Origin: SHZL01 sp963708905
Lineage (GTDB): Bacteria; Pseudomonadota; Gammaproteobacteria; Xanthomonadales; SZUA-36
Direction of reading: 5' to 3'
NCBI GenBank assembly: GCA_963708905.1
Contig: CAVPUV010000017.1
Location: 1-64,000, forward strand
Length of the DNA stretch: 64,000 nucleotides
The position numbers were made by a program, and so were the translations under genes. The notes under the pieces are model-generated. The model ran no database searches, was not told the origin of the DNA, and saw only the letters and a program-made list of their open reading frames with translations. This document shows positions 41,750-50,805 of this stretch, piece by piece; position 1 is the stretch's first letter, and each line of letters starts with the position of its first letter.

Positions 41750-42594
41750 TCGATTTCATCTTGAGCCGCCTCCAGCACCTGCTGCCGCACCATTTGTTAT
41801 CGCGCCTGGTGCATGGTTTCATGCACAGCCGCATCAAGCTGATCAAGAATCTGCAAATCTGGATCTACGGTTGGCTGGCCGGAGTAAACTGGGCCGAAGC
41901 ACGCTACCCACGCGCTGTGGATCACCTGGATTTCAATGCTTTTTTCACGCGAGAACTGGCGGCTGGCATGCGCACCGTGGACCCGGATCCACTGGCGTTT
42001 GTCAGCCCCAGCGATGGACGCATCAGCCAGTGTGGACGCATCACCCACGACCGCCTGTTGCAAGCCAAAGGCCACAGCTTTTCATTGCGGGCACTGCTGG
42101 CGCAGGATCCGGCGGCGCGGGATTTTATCAATGGCTTCTTCCACACCATTTATCTGGCACCGCGGGACTACCATCGCGTCCACATGCCCTTGGCGGGCTC
42201 GTTGCAGCGCATGATCCATGTGCCAGGACGCTTGTTCAGTGTTGCCCCCTACACGGTCCGGCAGGTGCCAAATCTGTTTGTGCGCAACGAGCGTGTCATC
42301 AACCTGTTCGACACCTCCCACGGCCCCATGGCCGTGATTCTGGTCGGGGCCATGCTGGTTTCAAGCATGGAAACGGTTTGGGCCGGTACCATCACGCCAC
42401 CACCGGCGCGGCGGGTCAGCACGGGTGACTGGTCACGACGCGGCATCAGCTTGAAAAAAGGCGAAGAGATGGGCCGCTTCAATATGGGTTCAACCGTTAT
42501 CCTGCTGTTACCCGCAACCGCCGTTTCCTTACTGGCTGACTTCGGACCCGATGACAGCGTCCTGCTGGGTGAGAAGCTCGGCCGCCTGCGCTAA
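41740..42594 (+). CDS. psd: Phosphatidylserine decarboxylase
   Basis: Psd converts phosphatidylserine to phosphatidylethanolamine at the inner membrane. The 284-residue proenzyme has FFTRELAAGMRTVD, VSPSDGRISQCGRI, FFHTIYLAPRDYHRVHMPLAG, and NLFDTSHGPMAVILVGAMLV. Near the C-terminus is NMGSTVILL, where self-cleavage before the Ser of GST creates the pyruvoyl group (usually LGST). The start is GTG at 41740 within the end of the SCO gene. Confidence 0.95.
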   Translation: MGLVDFILSRLQHLLPHHLLSRLVHGFMHSRIKLIKNLQIWIYGWLAGVNWAEARYPRAVDHLDFNAFFTRELAAGMRTVDPDPLAFVSPSDGRISQCGRITHDRLLQAKGHSFSLRALLAQDPAARDFINGFFHTIYLAPRDYHRVHMPLAGSLQRMIHVPGRLFSVAPYTVRQVPNLFVRNERVINLFDTSHGPMAVILVGAMLVSSMETVWAGTITPPPARRVSTGDWSRRGISLKKGEEMGRFNMGSTVILLLPATAVSLLADFGPDDSVLLGEKLGRLR

Positions 42595-44455
42595 TTCCAG
42601 CCACCACATTGACGGCCGGCATTCTGCTGATCCAGCCATTGCCGTAAAGGGGCGAAGTAGTCCAGCATGGCCGCAGCATCTATTTGTGCCGAGCCGGTCA
42701 AGGCTTTGAGGGCTACCGGCCATGGCTGGCTTTTACCCATCTCCAGCATCGCGTTCAGCCGCGCCCCGGCCTCCTTGCTGCCGTAAAAGGAACAGCGATG
42801 GATGGGGCCTTCGTTGCCGGCAATATCGCACATGGCACGAAAGAACTGGAATTGCAGAACGTTGGCAAGAAAATACCGGGAATAAGGGGTATTCCCCGGA
42901 ACATGGTACTTGGCGCCCGCATCAAAAGCGTCGGGCGGGCGATCGTTGGGTGCGGATACACCCTGATATTGCTGGCGCAACTGCCACCAGAGTTGGTTAT
43001 AGGCTTCCGGCCCGACTTCACCGGCAAATACTTTCCACCGCCACTGGTCCACCATCAGACCAAATGGCGTGAAAGCAATTTTCTCCAGCGCCTTTTTCAT
43101 CAACAACCCGATATCGCCCGTGGCATCGGGTTCTTTTTCCAGCAGACCGATTTGCACCAGGTATTTGGGCGTGGTCGACAGGGAAAGCGTATCGCCCACC
43201 GCTTCGTGGAAACCATCATTGGCGCTGTCCCGGTACAGATAGGACTGCCGGTTATAGGCTCGCTGGTAGAAGTTGTGCCCCAGTTCATGATGGATGGTTC
43301 TGAAGTCCACATCATTGACCTTGATACACATCTTGATACGCAGGTCCTCCTTTTCATCGATGTCCCAGGCTGAAGCGTGGCAGATCACATCCCGGTCAGC
43401 TGGCTTGACGAACAGCGACCTCTGCCAAAACGTCTCCGGCAGTTGTTCAAATCCGAGTGAACGGAAAAACGCCTCACCGGTTTTCACCATGCGGACCGGG
43501 TCAAAGCCCTTATCTTGCAGAATGGCGGTCAGGTCATAGCCGGTACGCCCAGTCGGTGGCTCGACGAGGTCATAGATGTTGACCCAGCTCTGGGCCCACA
43601 TATTACCGAGCAGGTGTGCCGGAATGGGACCGTCCTGCGGTACCAGTTCGGTACCATAAAACTCACCGAGCTTGGCCCTGACATGGCAGTGAAGCGCTTC
43701 ATACAAGGGTTGAATCTGCTGCCAGACACGATCAATTTCGGCGGCAAAAGCCTCCGGCTCCATGTCATAAGCCGAACGCCACATGCTGCCCAGGTTATCA
43801 AACCCCAGCTCCCTGGCGCCTTCGTTGGCCAACTCGACCTGGCGCGCATACAGGCTCTTCATCGGTATGGCGGTCTGGTGCCAGCCCTCCCATACCTCCA
43901 GCAGTTCAGCTGGATTGCGCGAGTGCGCCAGAATCTCCTCCAGATCGCCCAGCGCGAGACAGTCTTTTCCCGTGCGGCAATACTGTGCTTTGCCGTACAG
44001 ACTTTTCAGCTTTGCACCGATTTCGGCCTGCTCGGCATTTTTTGCCGCATCCCGGGGGCTGGAATGGTGATGCCGGTGCGCAACAAGTGCAGTTTTCGTT
44101 CGATATCGCGATCGAGTCCGGCAATTCCAATGAAGCGTGCCGCCGCGCTTGCAATTTCGACCTGCGCCGCCGTCATCGCTTCGCTGGCGCTGGCATAGAG
44201 CCGTTCGGTGTCATAGGTAATGAAATTGGACTGCACCCATGCCATGCGCTCGGCATACTGACCCAATTCCGCCAGGCGCTGTTCGGCCTGCGCGACAAAT
44301 GCCACCGCTTCGGCGGCACTTGGCGAGCTCACCGCCGCTGCGGTTTCTGGCGACTGGGCCGCGGCCTGGCTGACGGCGGCATCGGGCGAGGGTTTGCAAG
44401 CCGCAAGAATGGTGATGATTCCGAGTAGAAAAATAGTGCGCGAATTCATTGTCAC
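42591..44455 (-). pseudogene. M2 peptidyl-dipeptidase A (ACE-like) lipoprotein, frameshifted
   Basis: Two adjoining frames make one M2 zinc metallopeptidase of about 620 residues. The upstream frame (44455 to 44006) has a lipoprotein signal ending LAAC|K and the family N-terminus (WVQSNFITYDTERLYA). It leaves the correct frame near TGITIPAP. The downstream frame resumes with AKNAEQAEIGAKLKSLYGKAQYC and holds the zinc site HHELGH, the third-ligand motif EAVGD and the C-terminal domain. The break falls at CCCGGGGG (44051-44058); one extra base there would restore the frame. It could be a true mutation or a sequencing error in a homopolymer. Otherwise it would be a dipeptide-releasing periplasmic enzyme. 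Its 3' end overlaps psd by 4 bases. Confidence 0.85.
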
Positions 44456-44489
44456 ACCCAGAAGTTAAGTGAGGGGTTGGGTCAACCTG

Positions 44490-44519
44490 GGAGCCTGTCG
44501 GACTTAACCTACAGGCTCC
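44490..44519. other. Hairpin upstream of the M2 peptidase
   Basis: GGAGCCTGT (44490-44498) pairs perfectly with ACAGGCTCC (44511-44519) around a 12-base loop. It lies between the M2 peptidase start and repeat A3, with no obvious T-tract. Role unknown. Confidence 0.5.
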
Positions 44520-44524
44520 TAGGC

Positions 44525-44679
44525 TAGTGCCCGTCCATAAACGCCACATGCTAACGCGGCACATGGATGTGCCGCCATTTTCGATGACGTAAGTCATTGA
44601 AAATGTGAGCGCAGCAAAACGACGTTTTTGCGTAGCGAATCCATAACGGGCAGGGATGCCCGTTTATGGACAGACACTA
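44525..44679 (-). repeat. Type A hairpin-chain repeat, copy A3 (inverted, complete ends)
   Basis: Read on the minus strand it starts TAGTGTCTGTCCATAAACG and ends with the complement of TAGTGCCCGTCCATAAACG, so its termini are inverted repeats matching at 17 of 19 bases. The inner hairpins follow the type A order, with the final hairpin of A1/A2 replaced by the second terminus. The sequence CTAGGCTAG flanks or overlaps both ends (44519-44527 and 44677-44685). Confidence 0.85.
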
Positions 44680-44761
44680 GGCTAGCAGATGCCGGTCCTT
44701 TACTCCATCGCGAACCGTGTCAACCCAAATGCATCTATAATTCAGCAAAGAGGAGACTGGT

Positions 44762-45457
44762 TTGACCACAATGTTTCGATTGTTCCTGACCAGCATATGC
44801 TTTCTGGCCAGCGCAGGAGCAACACCAGACGGTCAGGAACCGCCGGTACCCGACCAGGGCATCAGCCTGGCGGAACTCGTCAGCAGGGCTGACGTGGTCG
44901 CACTGGCGCAGGCGCGTGATACCGATTACGTCTATCGCCGCGAATTTCCGGTGGAGGGCAGCGCATTCCTGCAGGTATTGATTGCTTACAAGGCCGACAG
45001 GCCGCTGGACATCATTGAAGTCTACGAGCATGGATTGCACGCCCATGAGTGCTATTTTCCGAACCCGACGGTATTTGCAGAAGGCCGGCGTTATCTACTG
45101 TTCCTGCAACAGGACAAAAACAAGCCTGAACGCTACCGGGGACTGATACAGGGCTGTGCACTGGATGTGCTGGTTGACCGCAACAATCGCTACGTTTTGC
45201 GCCTGCCGCTTACCGGGATCAAGTTGACGGATCCTTTACCCGGGCTGGGCAAGAAATTCGAATTTGCGGATGCTTATGCCATCGAAAATGACGCATCATT
45301 GCCGCCCCAAGAACGTGACGCGCTGTTGGCTGCCGGCTGGATAGAGCCCAGGGGAGATCGCTATATCTACACCCGTGGAGTGGAACTTTCGACCGTGCGA
45401 AAATTGATGGGCGCAAACATGGCCCCGGCCGATGATCAGAAGCAAAAGATTGATTGA
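44762..45457 (+). CDS. Secreted protein of unknown function
   Basis: The 231-residue product has a signal peptide (FRLFLTSICFLASAGA) and then a soluble domain with a single Cys in HAHECYFPNPTVFAEGRRYLLFLQQ and another in IQGCALDVL, which could form a disulfide. The pattern LAELVSRADVVALAQA followed by a beta-rich stretch suggests a small periplasmic domain, but I do not recognise a family. The TTG start at 44762 is chosen because AGGAG (44751-44755) lies at ideal spacing; ATG 44771 is the alternative. It is isolated between repeat A3 and the convergent ppnN gene. Confidence 0.65.
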   Translation: MTTMFRLFLTSICFLASAGATPDGQEPPVPDQGISLAELVSRADVVALAQARDTDYVYRREFPVEGSAFLQVLIAYKADRPLDIIEVYEHGLHAHECYFPNPTVFAEGRRYLLFLQQDKNKPERYRGLIQGCALDVLVDRNNRYVLRLPLTGIKLTDPLPGLGKKFEFADAYAIENDASLPPQERDALLAAGWIEPRGDRYIYTRGVELSTVRKLMGANMAPADDQKQKID

Positions 45458-45481
45458 ACGATCTGGCTCCCAGCGGCTGCG

Positions 45482-46855
45482 TCAGGCAATGACCCGGTAG
45501 CAGGGTTTGTAGACCATCCCGCCAGGCAACTTCATACGATTGTCCTGGACGAACGCGGCCAGCAGTGCATCCAGCGACTGCATTACCTCCTGGTCTCCGC
45601 GAATTTCAAAATGTCCATGCTGCCGAATCGCCTCCAGCCCGTCCGGTTTGACGTTACCCGCCACGATTCCGGAGAACACGCGGCGCAAGTTTGCGGCCAT
45701 CTCATGCAAGGGCAAAGACCGGTCGATTTGAACACGCCGCATATTCTCATGCGTGGTGCTGAAAGGAATCTGCAATTCCCTGTCGATCTGGAGCAGCCAG
45801 TTGAAGTAAAAAGCGTCGTTGTGGGCGATGCGGAATTTACGCACCACATCCAGACCTTGCGCCATTTTCTGAGCTACGCGGACCGGATCGGCAATGATAA
45901 TCTCATAGCGGGAACTTGCTGCCTCTCCCAGAGCCAGCTTTATGAACCGGTCAATCTGTGCAAAATAACCGGCGGATTCCTTCGGCCCGGTCATAACCAC
46001 CGGAAACGGCAGGTCTTTGTTGGCCGGATTGAGCAGGACGCCCAGCAGGTAGAGAATTTCCTCCGCCGTTCCCACCCCGCCCGGAAAAACGATAATTCCA
46101 TGGCCCAGGCGAACAAAAGCTTCCAGCCTCTTCTCGATGTCCGGCATCACGATCAATTCGCTGACGATGGGATTGGGTGATTCCGCAGCAATGATTCCCG
46201 GCTCGGAAATGCCGATGTAACGACGTGAAACAACACGCTGCTTGGCGTGAGCGATAGTCGCACCTTTCATCGGCCCTTTCATCGCTCCCGGACCGCAACC
46301 GGTGATGATATTGAAACGCCTCAATCCCAACTGATAGCCGCACTCCTTGGTGTAGTCGTACTCCTCACGCGAAATGGAATGACCGCCCCAACAGACCACA
46401 AGATCCGGATCAACCTGGGGTATCAATGCGCGCGCATTGCGCAACATCTCGAATACCGCATTGGTGATGCCACCGGAGGACGAGAGGTTATGTTGCGGGT
46501 GTCCGCAAATTTCGCTGTCAAAATAGACCAGGTCGCGGATGACCGCCGAAATTAATTCGCGTACACCCTCGATGATGCGTCCTTCCACGAAGGCCGATCC
46601 TGGCGCGTTGGTGAGTTGCAGCCGCAGTCCCCTGTTGACCTGCTGCACCTCGATTTTAAAGTTGCGGTATTTTGCCAGCAGCGCCTCGATGTCATCACCT
46701 TGATTGCCGCTGTTGAGCACAGCGAGAGTGCAACGGTGCAGCAATTTCGATAAATCGCCGCGACTGGCGCCGTGCAGCCGCTCAACTTCGCTTCGGCTCA
46801 AGGTATTGAGCATTCCGGCGGGATACAGGCGAGTGGAAATGGAATCTGCTGGCAA
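45482..46855 (-). CDS. ppnN: Pyrimidine/purine nucleotide 5'-monophosphate nucleosidase
   Basis: PpnN (YgdH) hydrolyses nucleoside monophosphates to base and ribose-5-phosphate and in E. coli is activated by (p)ppGpp. The 457-residue protein contains the LOG-type domain with GCGPGAMKGPMKGATIAHAKQR and the PGGVGTAEE phosphate/catalytic motif (IIVFPGGVGTAEEILYLLG). It also has the longer N- and C-terminal domains that mark PpnN rather than short LOG proteins. Length matches the E. coli protein (454). Confidence 0.92.
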   Translation of the reverse strand: MPADSISTRLYPAGMLNTLSRSEVERLHGASRGDLSKLLHRCTLAVLNSGNQGDDIEALLAKYRNFKIEVQQVNRGLRLQLTNAPGSAFVEGRIIEGVRELISAVIRDLVYFDSEICGHPQHNLSSSGGITNAVFEMLRNARALIPQVDPDLVVCWGGHSISREEYDYTKECGYQLGLRRFNIITGCGPGAMKGPMKGATIAHAKQRVVSRRYIGISEPGIIAAESPNPIVSELIVMPDIEKRLEAFVRLGHGIIVFPGGVGTAEEILYLLGVLLNPANKDLPFPVVMTGPKESAGYFAQIDRFIKLALGEAASSRYEIIIADPVRVAQKMAQGLDVVRKFRIAHNDAFYFNWLLQIDRELQIPFSTTHENMRRVQIDRSLPLHEMAANLRRVFSGIVAGNVKPDGLEAIRQHGHFEIRGDQEVMQSLDALLAAFVQDNRMKLPGGMVYKPCYRVIA

Positions 46856-46922
46856 AATAAAACTCCGGGAACTAACAGCGTTATAGCTTAACTCAACAGA
46901 CTCGGGGGCATTCCCGGTAAAG

Positions 46923-46950
46923 GGGATCCTGGCGTTATTGCCAGGATCCC
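46923..46950. terminator. Strong hairpin after the TonB-dependent receptor gene
   Basis: GGGATCCTGGC-GTTATT-GCCAGGATCCC is a perfect 11-base stem lying 41 bases beyond the receptor stop on the minus strand. No long T-tract follows, so it may be a Rho-assisted or RNA-stabilising structure rather than a classical terminator. Confidence 0.5.
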
Positions 46951-46990
46951 ATAGGCACCGGGGACCCGAACGGTATGGCGTATCCGCGCC

Positions 46991-49900
46991 TCAGTTGAAC
47001 TCGTAACGGACACCCAGCTGAATGCGCCAGACGGAATCATCCACATCCGTAACGCGCGGGTTGAAGCTCGGTGCGCTGCTGCCGCCGCCCGGATCGAAGT
47101 TGGAAAGCACAAATTTCGTGCCGTCGGCACTGAGTGCCGCGTCCAACACCGGCACGCCTTCCTGCACGTCGCCGCCATCAACAAACCTTTGCACATTCTG
47201 ACTGTCCGAAAACAGGTTGAGCACATTCTCGATATCGAAGAAGAACTTCAGTGAATGATTCCAGCCCGGCAAAGGAATGTCCTGCGAGAGACGCAGGTCC
47301 ACATCCGTATTCCACGGGCCCGTGAAGCCGTTCTTCGGTGCGATCTGACCGGCATATTGGCTCAGACCCGAGCGGTCGAGGAATCTGAAAAAAGCATCCG
47401 TGGTGCCTTGCGCATCCAGCTTGGAAAGGTCGACGAGCGGATCGTCGGGGCCGGTCGGAACGTACAACAGATTGCGTTCTTCGTTATCGGAATCACCAAA
47501 CACCAGGGTGGGTGTATTGTTGTCATAGACGTAGCTGAATGGCCGGCCCGAACGGCGCCGGAAGACGAGGCCGATCGTGGTGGGGTTGTCGGCAAAGAAG
47601 TAGTGCCTCAAGGTAGCGCCCACTACGTAATTGTGCTTTTCGGACCACACCGCCGGCCCCAGTTCCGTCTGGTTGATGACCGCGACAGCCACTTCCTCAA
47701 AGCTGGAAGTCGCGGTGGAACTGTTCACCGGATTGCCTACTTTGGCATCGGTGTACGCATAACCAAAACGGAAGTCCAGGGAGGTGTTGCCCGACAGGTC
47801 GAAACTCTTGGCGAGTTGCACGGAAAGGGAATCCGTCGATCCGCTGGGACCATTGGTCATCAGGATGTCCTGGTCGTCACCACCGGCATTGCAGGCCGCC
47901 GATACATTGCTGAAGCCTTCGCGAATGCCGATCAATGTCGCATCACAACCGGCGCGCAAGGGATCGATGGCAAAAAACCGCGGTCGGCCGTCCGGCAGAA
48001 AAACGAGATTACCGTCCGCGTCGACCCGTTGGGTCAAGGTCAGGTCCACCCAGTCGAGAGAATCCTTGTGATCACTGTAGATGTAATCGAGTTGGATCTC
48101 CCAATCGTTGAAGAATTCAGCGTCTGAAAGGGTGATGATGCTGGCGCCAATATTCCAGCGTTGCTGCGAGGGCAACTCGAAATCCGGATCGATGGCCGCG
48201 GCCGGACCGGTGTTCTGGGTGGCTTCGGCGATCTGCTGAGCGGTTATGCACGGTGGAATCCCGACAAAAGTCCCACCTTGCAGGACCTGCAGGTCCGCGT
48301 CCGTACAGGGTGCACGGGAGCTGTTGGCGGAGCCGATCGCGCCGCCAAAGTTCTGGAAGGAATTGGCAAAATGCACCGTGGGATCACCACCGGTGAAAAT
48401 ACCGAACCCGGCGCGAATCTGCACTTCACCCAGCGTGTCGAACGGCAGATCGTAGGTCAGGCCGATGCGCGGCAGCCAGATATCCAGGCCGTCGAAACCA
48501 GTGGTATTCTTGAATCCGTAACGCGCCTCGAATATCGGGTTTTCGATCGGTTGGTCACTGGAATCGTAGGTGTCATAGCGCAGACCCGCGGTAATGCTCA
48601 GCTGGTCCGTAGCCTGCCATTTGTCCTGCAGGTAAAACGAGTGGATGTCTCTCTGGAAATCCGCGGCCGCATCGTTGATGTCACCGGTGAACGAGCCCTG
48701 GCCTTCGATTTCGACTGCGGTACCCGCCTCAAGGTCATCGATCGAGGAGAACGAGATGGTGCCAGTCGCATCCTGCACAAACAGGTTGAAGACATCGAGT
48801 GAATCCAGTTCATAACCGAAGGTCAGCGAGTGCCGGTCAAAATCGTAAAACCCGGCCAGCTTCGCCTGATCCAGGGTGTACTGGAGGTCATTGGCGCTAC
48901 GACTGAAGCCCGGGCCACTGATAAACATGTCCGAACCGCCGGCATCGCGAACGATGATTCTCGGCTTGTTGTCATTCTGTGCTTCCCCACCGCCCAGCGG
49001 ACCTTGTATGTCCGTTACTTCGAGCTGCGAGTAGCGGGCTTCGGTCGAGAAGTTATCGGTCCAGTTGGAAAACAGGCGGACAGAGTAAGCTTCCTGCAGG
49101 GTGCCTTCCAATTCAAAGTTATCCGCCAGGGACAAGCCGTTGAAGCCAAAGTCATCGGGCTCCACATTGGATTCCTCGAGGTCGACGTAAGTGGCCTCGA
49201 CCCGATGATCATCATTGATGGTCCAGTCGAGGCGGGCGAATTTGCGCTCACTGCCTTGCGGCAGGGTCCTGACGATTTCGCCCGGGTCACGGTCGTACTG
49301 GTCGCGCAGAATGCCTGCAATCCGGTTGACGTCATCGACGCTGATGAACTGCTCGTTGGCGAAACCGCCGCCGATGGGGCCATCGTTTTGCGTGTCGCCT
49401 TCCTTGGTCTTTTCATAGGAAACGTAAAAGAACAAGCGGTCCTTGATGATCGGGCCGCCGAGTTCAAAGCCGTAGTCCCTGTCCTCAAAGGGGTCCGAGA
49501 TGACCGTTTCACCCTCGATCGAATCGCCGGTCAAATCTTCGTTGTTATACAGGTAAAAGGCCGATCCACTGAATTCATTGCCGCCTGACTTGGTCACGAC
49601 GTTGATGTTACAGCCGGTAAACTGCCCGTACTGGACGTCGACCGGGGCAAATTCCACTGCCGCTGCACGCACGGTATCGAACGGAACCGGGAAGGTGTTG
49701 CGCGCCGAGTTTCCGGAAGCATTCAAACCGAAACCATCCGCGCTGCGCACGCCATCGATGGTAAACGAATTGGCCCGGCCGCTGCCACCCAGGCAGTTGA
49801 TGCCGAAGCCGTTACCGCCGTCCGACCGTTCGATGCTGACGCGCGGATCGAGGCGGATAACGTCGCGGATCTGGCGGCTGATGGAGGGCAAGGCCTCGAT

Positions 49901-50344
49901 TTCTTCAAAACTGAAAGTGGAACTGGGTCCGATCGCGACATCGACGGTGGCCACGGTACTCGAGGCCACCACCGTGATTTCTTCGATATCACCCACGGCC
50001 TCGAGCGTAATATCGAAGGCCGCGGCGCGCGACAGCGTGGTAAACACATCCGTAACCGTCGTGCCACGGTAGCGGTCGGAATCCACCTGAATGGTATAGG
50101 GCCCCCCCACGGCCAGGCCACGAACGGAGAAAGCACCATTGGTACCGGTCGTCGTCTGGCTGACGGAGCCGGTGCGGGTATCGACAACCCTAACCCGTTC
50201 ACCGGCGGCCGGTTCGCCCTCTGGCGTTCGCACCGTGCCTTGAATCGATCCAGTCGTTTCCTGCGCCACCACGAGGGTGGGCACGGTGCCGAGTATCAGC
50301 ACCAGGGCTAAACTTGACAGCAAAATACAAATTCTTGTATTCAT
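46991..50344 (-). CDS. Oar-like TonB-dependent outer-membrane receptor
   Basis: The 1117-residue outer-membrane protein has a signal peptide (LSSLALVLILGTVPTLVVA|QE). An N-terminal carboxypeptidase-regulatory-like domain (GSIQGTVRTPEGEPAAGERVRVVDTRTG, about residues 24-110) follows, then a plug (EIEALPSISRQIRDVIRLDPRV ... NSFTIDGVRSADGFGLN). A long beta-barrel ends in the aromatic RIQLGVRYEFN typical of outer-membrane insertion. Oar-type receptors import large or unknown substrates. ATG 50344 is chosen by the signal peptide. No classical TonB box is obvious. It stands alone as a monocistron. Confidence 0.88.
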   Translation of the reverse strand: MNTRICILLSSLALVLILGTVPTLVVAQETTGSIQGTVRTPEGEPAAGERVRVVDTRTGSVSQTTTGTNGAFSVRGLAVGGPYTIQVDSDRYRGTTVTDVFTTLSRAAAFDITLEAVGDIEEITVVASSTVATVDVAIGPSSTFSFEEIEALPSISRQIRDVIRLDPRVSIERSDGGNGFGINCLGGSGRANSFTIDGVRSADGFGLNASGNSARNTFPVPFDTVRAAAVEFAPVDVQYGQFTGCNINVVTKSGGNEFSGSAFYLYNNEDLTGDSIEGETVISDPFEDRDYGFELGGPIIKDRLFFYVSYEKTKEGDTQNDGPIGGGFANEQFISVDDVNRIAGILRDQYDRDPGEIVRTLPQGSERKFARLDWTINDDHRVEATYVDLEESNVEPDDFGFNGLSLADNFELEGTLQEAYSVRLFSNWTDNFSTEARYSQLEVTDIQGPLGGGEAQNDNKPRIIVRDAGGSDMFISGPGFSRSANDLQYTLDQAKLAGFYDFDRHSLTFGYELDSLDVFNLFVQDATGTISFSSIDDLEAGTAVEIEGQGSFTGDINDAAADFQRDIHSFYLQDKWQATDQLSITAGLRYDTYDSSDQPIENPIFEARYGFKNTTGFDGLDIWLPRIGLTYDLPFDTLGEVQIRAGFGIFTGGDPTVHFANSFQNFGGAIGSANSSRAPCTDADLQVLQGGTFVGIPPCITAQQIAEATQNTGPAAAIDPDFELPSQQRWNIGASIITLSDAEFFNDWEIQLDYIYSDHKDSLDWVDLTLTQRVDADGNLVFLPDGRPRFFAIDPLRAGCDATLIGIREGFSNVSAACNAGGDDQDILMTNGPSGSTDSLSVQLAKSFDLSGNTSLDFRFGYAYTDAKVGNPVNSSTATSSFEEVAVAVINQTELGPAVWSEKHNYVVGATLRHYFFADNPTTIGLVFRRRSGRPFSYVYDNNTPTLVFGDSDNEERNLLYVPTGPDDPLVDLSKLDAQGTTDAFFRFLDRSGLSQYAGQIAPKNGFTGPWNTDVDLRLSQDIPLPGWNHSLKFFFDIENVLNLFSDSQNVQRFVDGGDVQEGVPVLDAALSADGTKFVLSNFDPGGGSSAPSFNPRVTDVDDSVWRIQLGVRYEFN

Positions 50345-50681
50345 GGAATCATTCCTGATTTGGTGTGACTTTTCAGTGAGGTGCAAATTTTCTGTGTTTC
50401 AAGCAGGTCTTGAATTACGCACGGCTGGTTTCTTCAGCGGGGATTGTAGCAAACATTTATTACGAATTCTTAACAAATATTCGTCATTGACGTTGCCTCC
50501 AATATGGTCTGACAGAGAATAGGTATTTTGTAATTACATCAATTAGTTGCCTTAAAAGAACGCAACCACGGTCCCATCTCCGTCCGCGCGCCATAGCCGA
50601 TCGCGGCGTGCAACCTTCCATTGCATCAAAGCCTTCTATAGAATAGGCGCCCTCGCCCGGTGCGGAGACCGGGCTCATCGT
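50345..50681. other. Intergenic region before the receptor and tRNA-Pro
   Basis: This is 337 bases without a convincing gene. It is AT-rich around 50440-50520. On the minus strand a TACAAT (50443-50448) could be a -10 box for the receptor, but no clear -35 is seen. An ORF here on the minus strand is antisense to the tRNA and rejected. Confidence 0.4.
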
Positions 50682-50758
50682 CGGGGTGTAGCTCAGACTG
50701 GTAGAGCACTGCCTTCGGGAGGCAGGGGCCGGAGGTTCAAATCCTCTCACCCCGACCA
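50682..50758 (+). tRNA. tRNA-Pro (anticodon CGG)
   Basis: A 77-base cloverleaf with encoded CCA. The acceptor CGGGGTG pairs with CACCCCG, the D-arm is GCTCAGACTGGTAGAGC, the anticodon stem is CTGCC/GGCAG with loop TTCGGGA (anticodon CGG, reading CCG), and the T-arm is GGAGG-TTCAAAT-CCTCT. No integrated element is seen at its 3' end. Confidence 0.96.
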
Positions 50759-50768
50759 CTTATGGAAA

Positions 50769-50787
50769 AACGGCCCTCGCGGCCGTT
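50769..50787 (+). terminator. Possible terminator after tRNA-Pro
   Basis: AACGGCC-CTCGC-GGCCGTT forms a 7-base GC-rich stem 10 bases after the tRNA. It lacks a T-tract, so the assignment is weak. Confidence 0.35.
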
Positions 50788-50805
50788 GGCCCACCCCAGG
50801 AAATC

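Noticed and set aside
50484..50759. 91-residue minus-strand ORF beginning MVGVRGFEPPAPASRRQ
   Set aside because: This is the well-known artefact read antisense through tRNA-Pro; the rest has no protein-like features.
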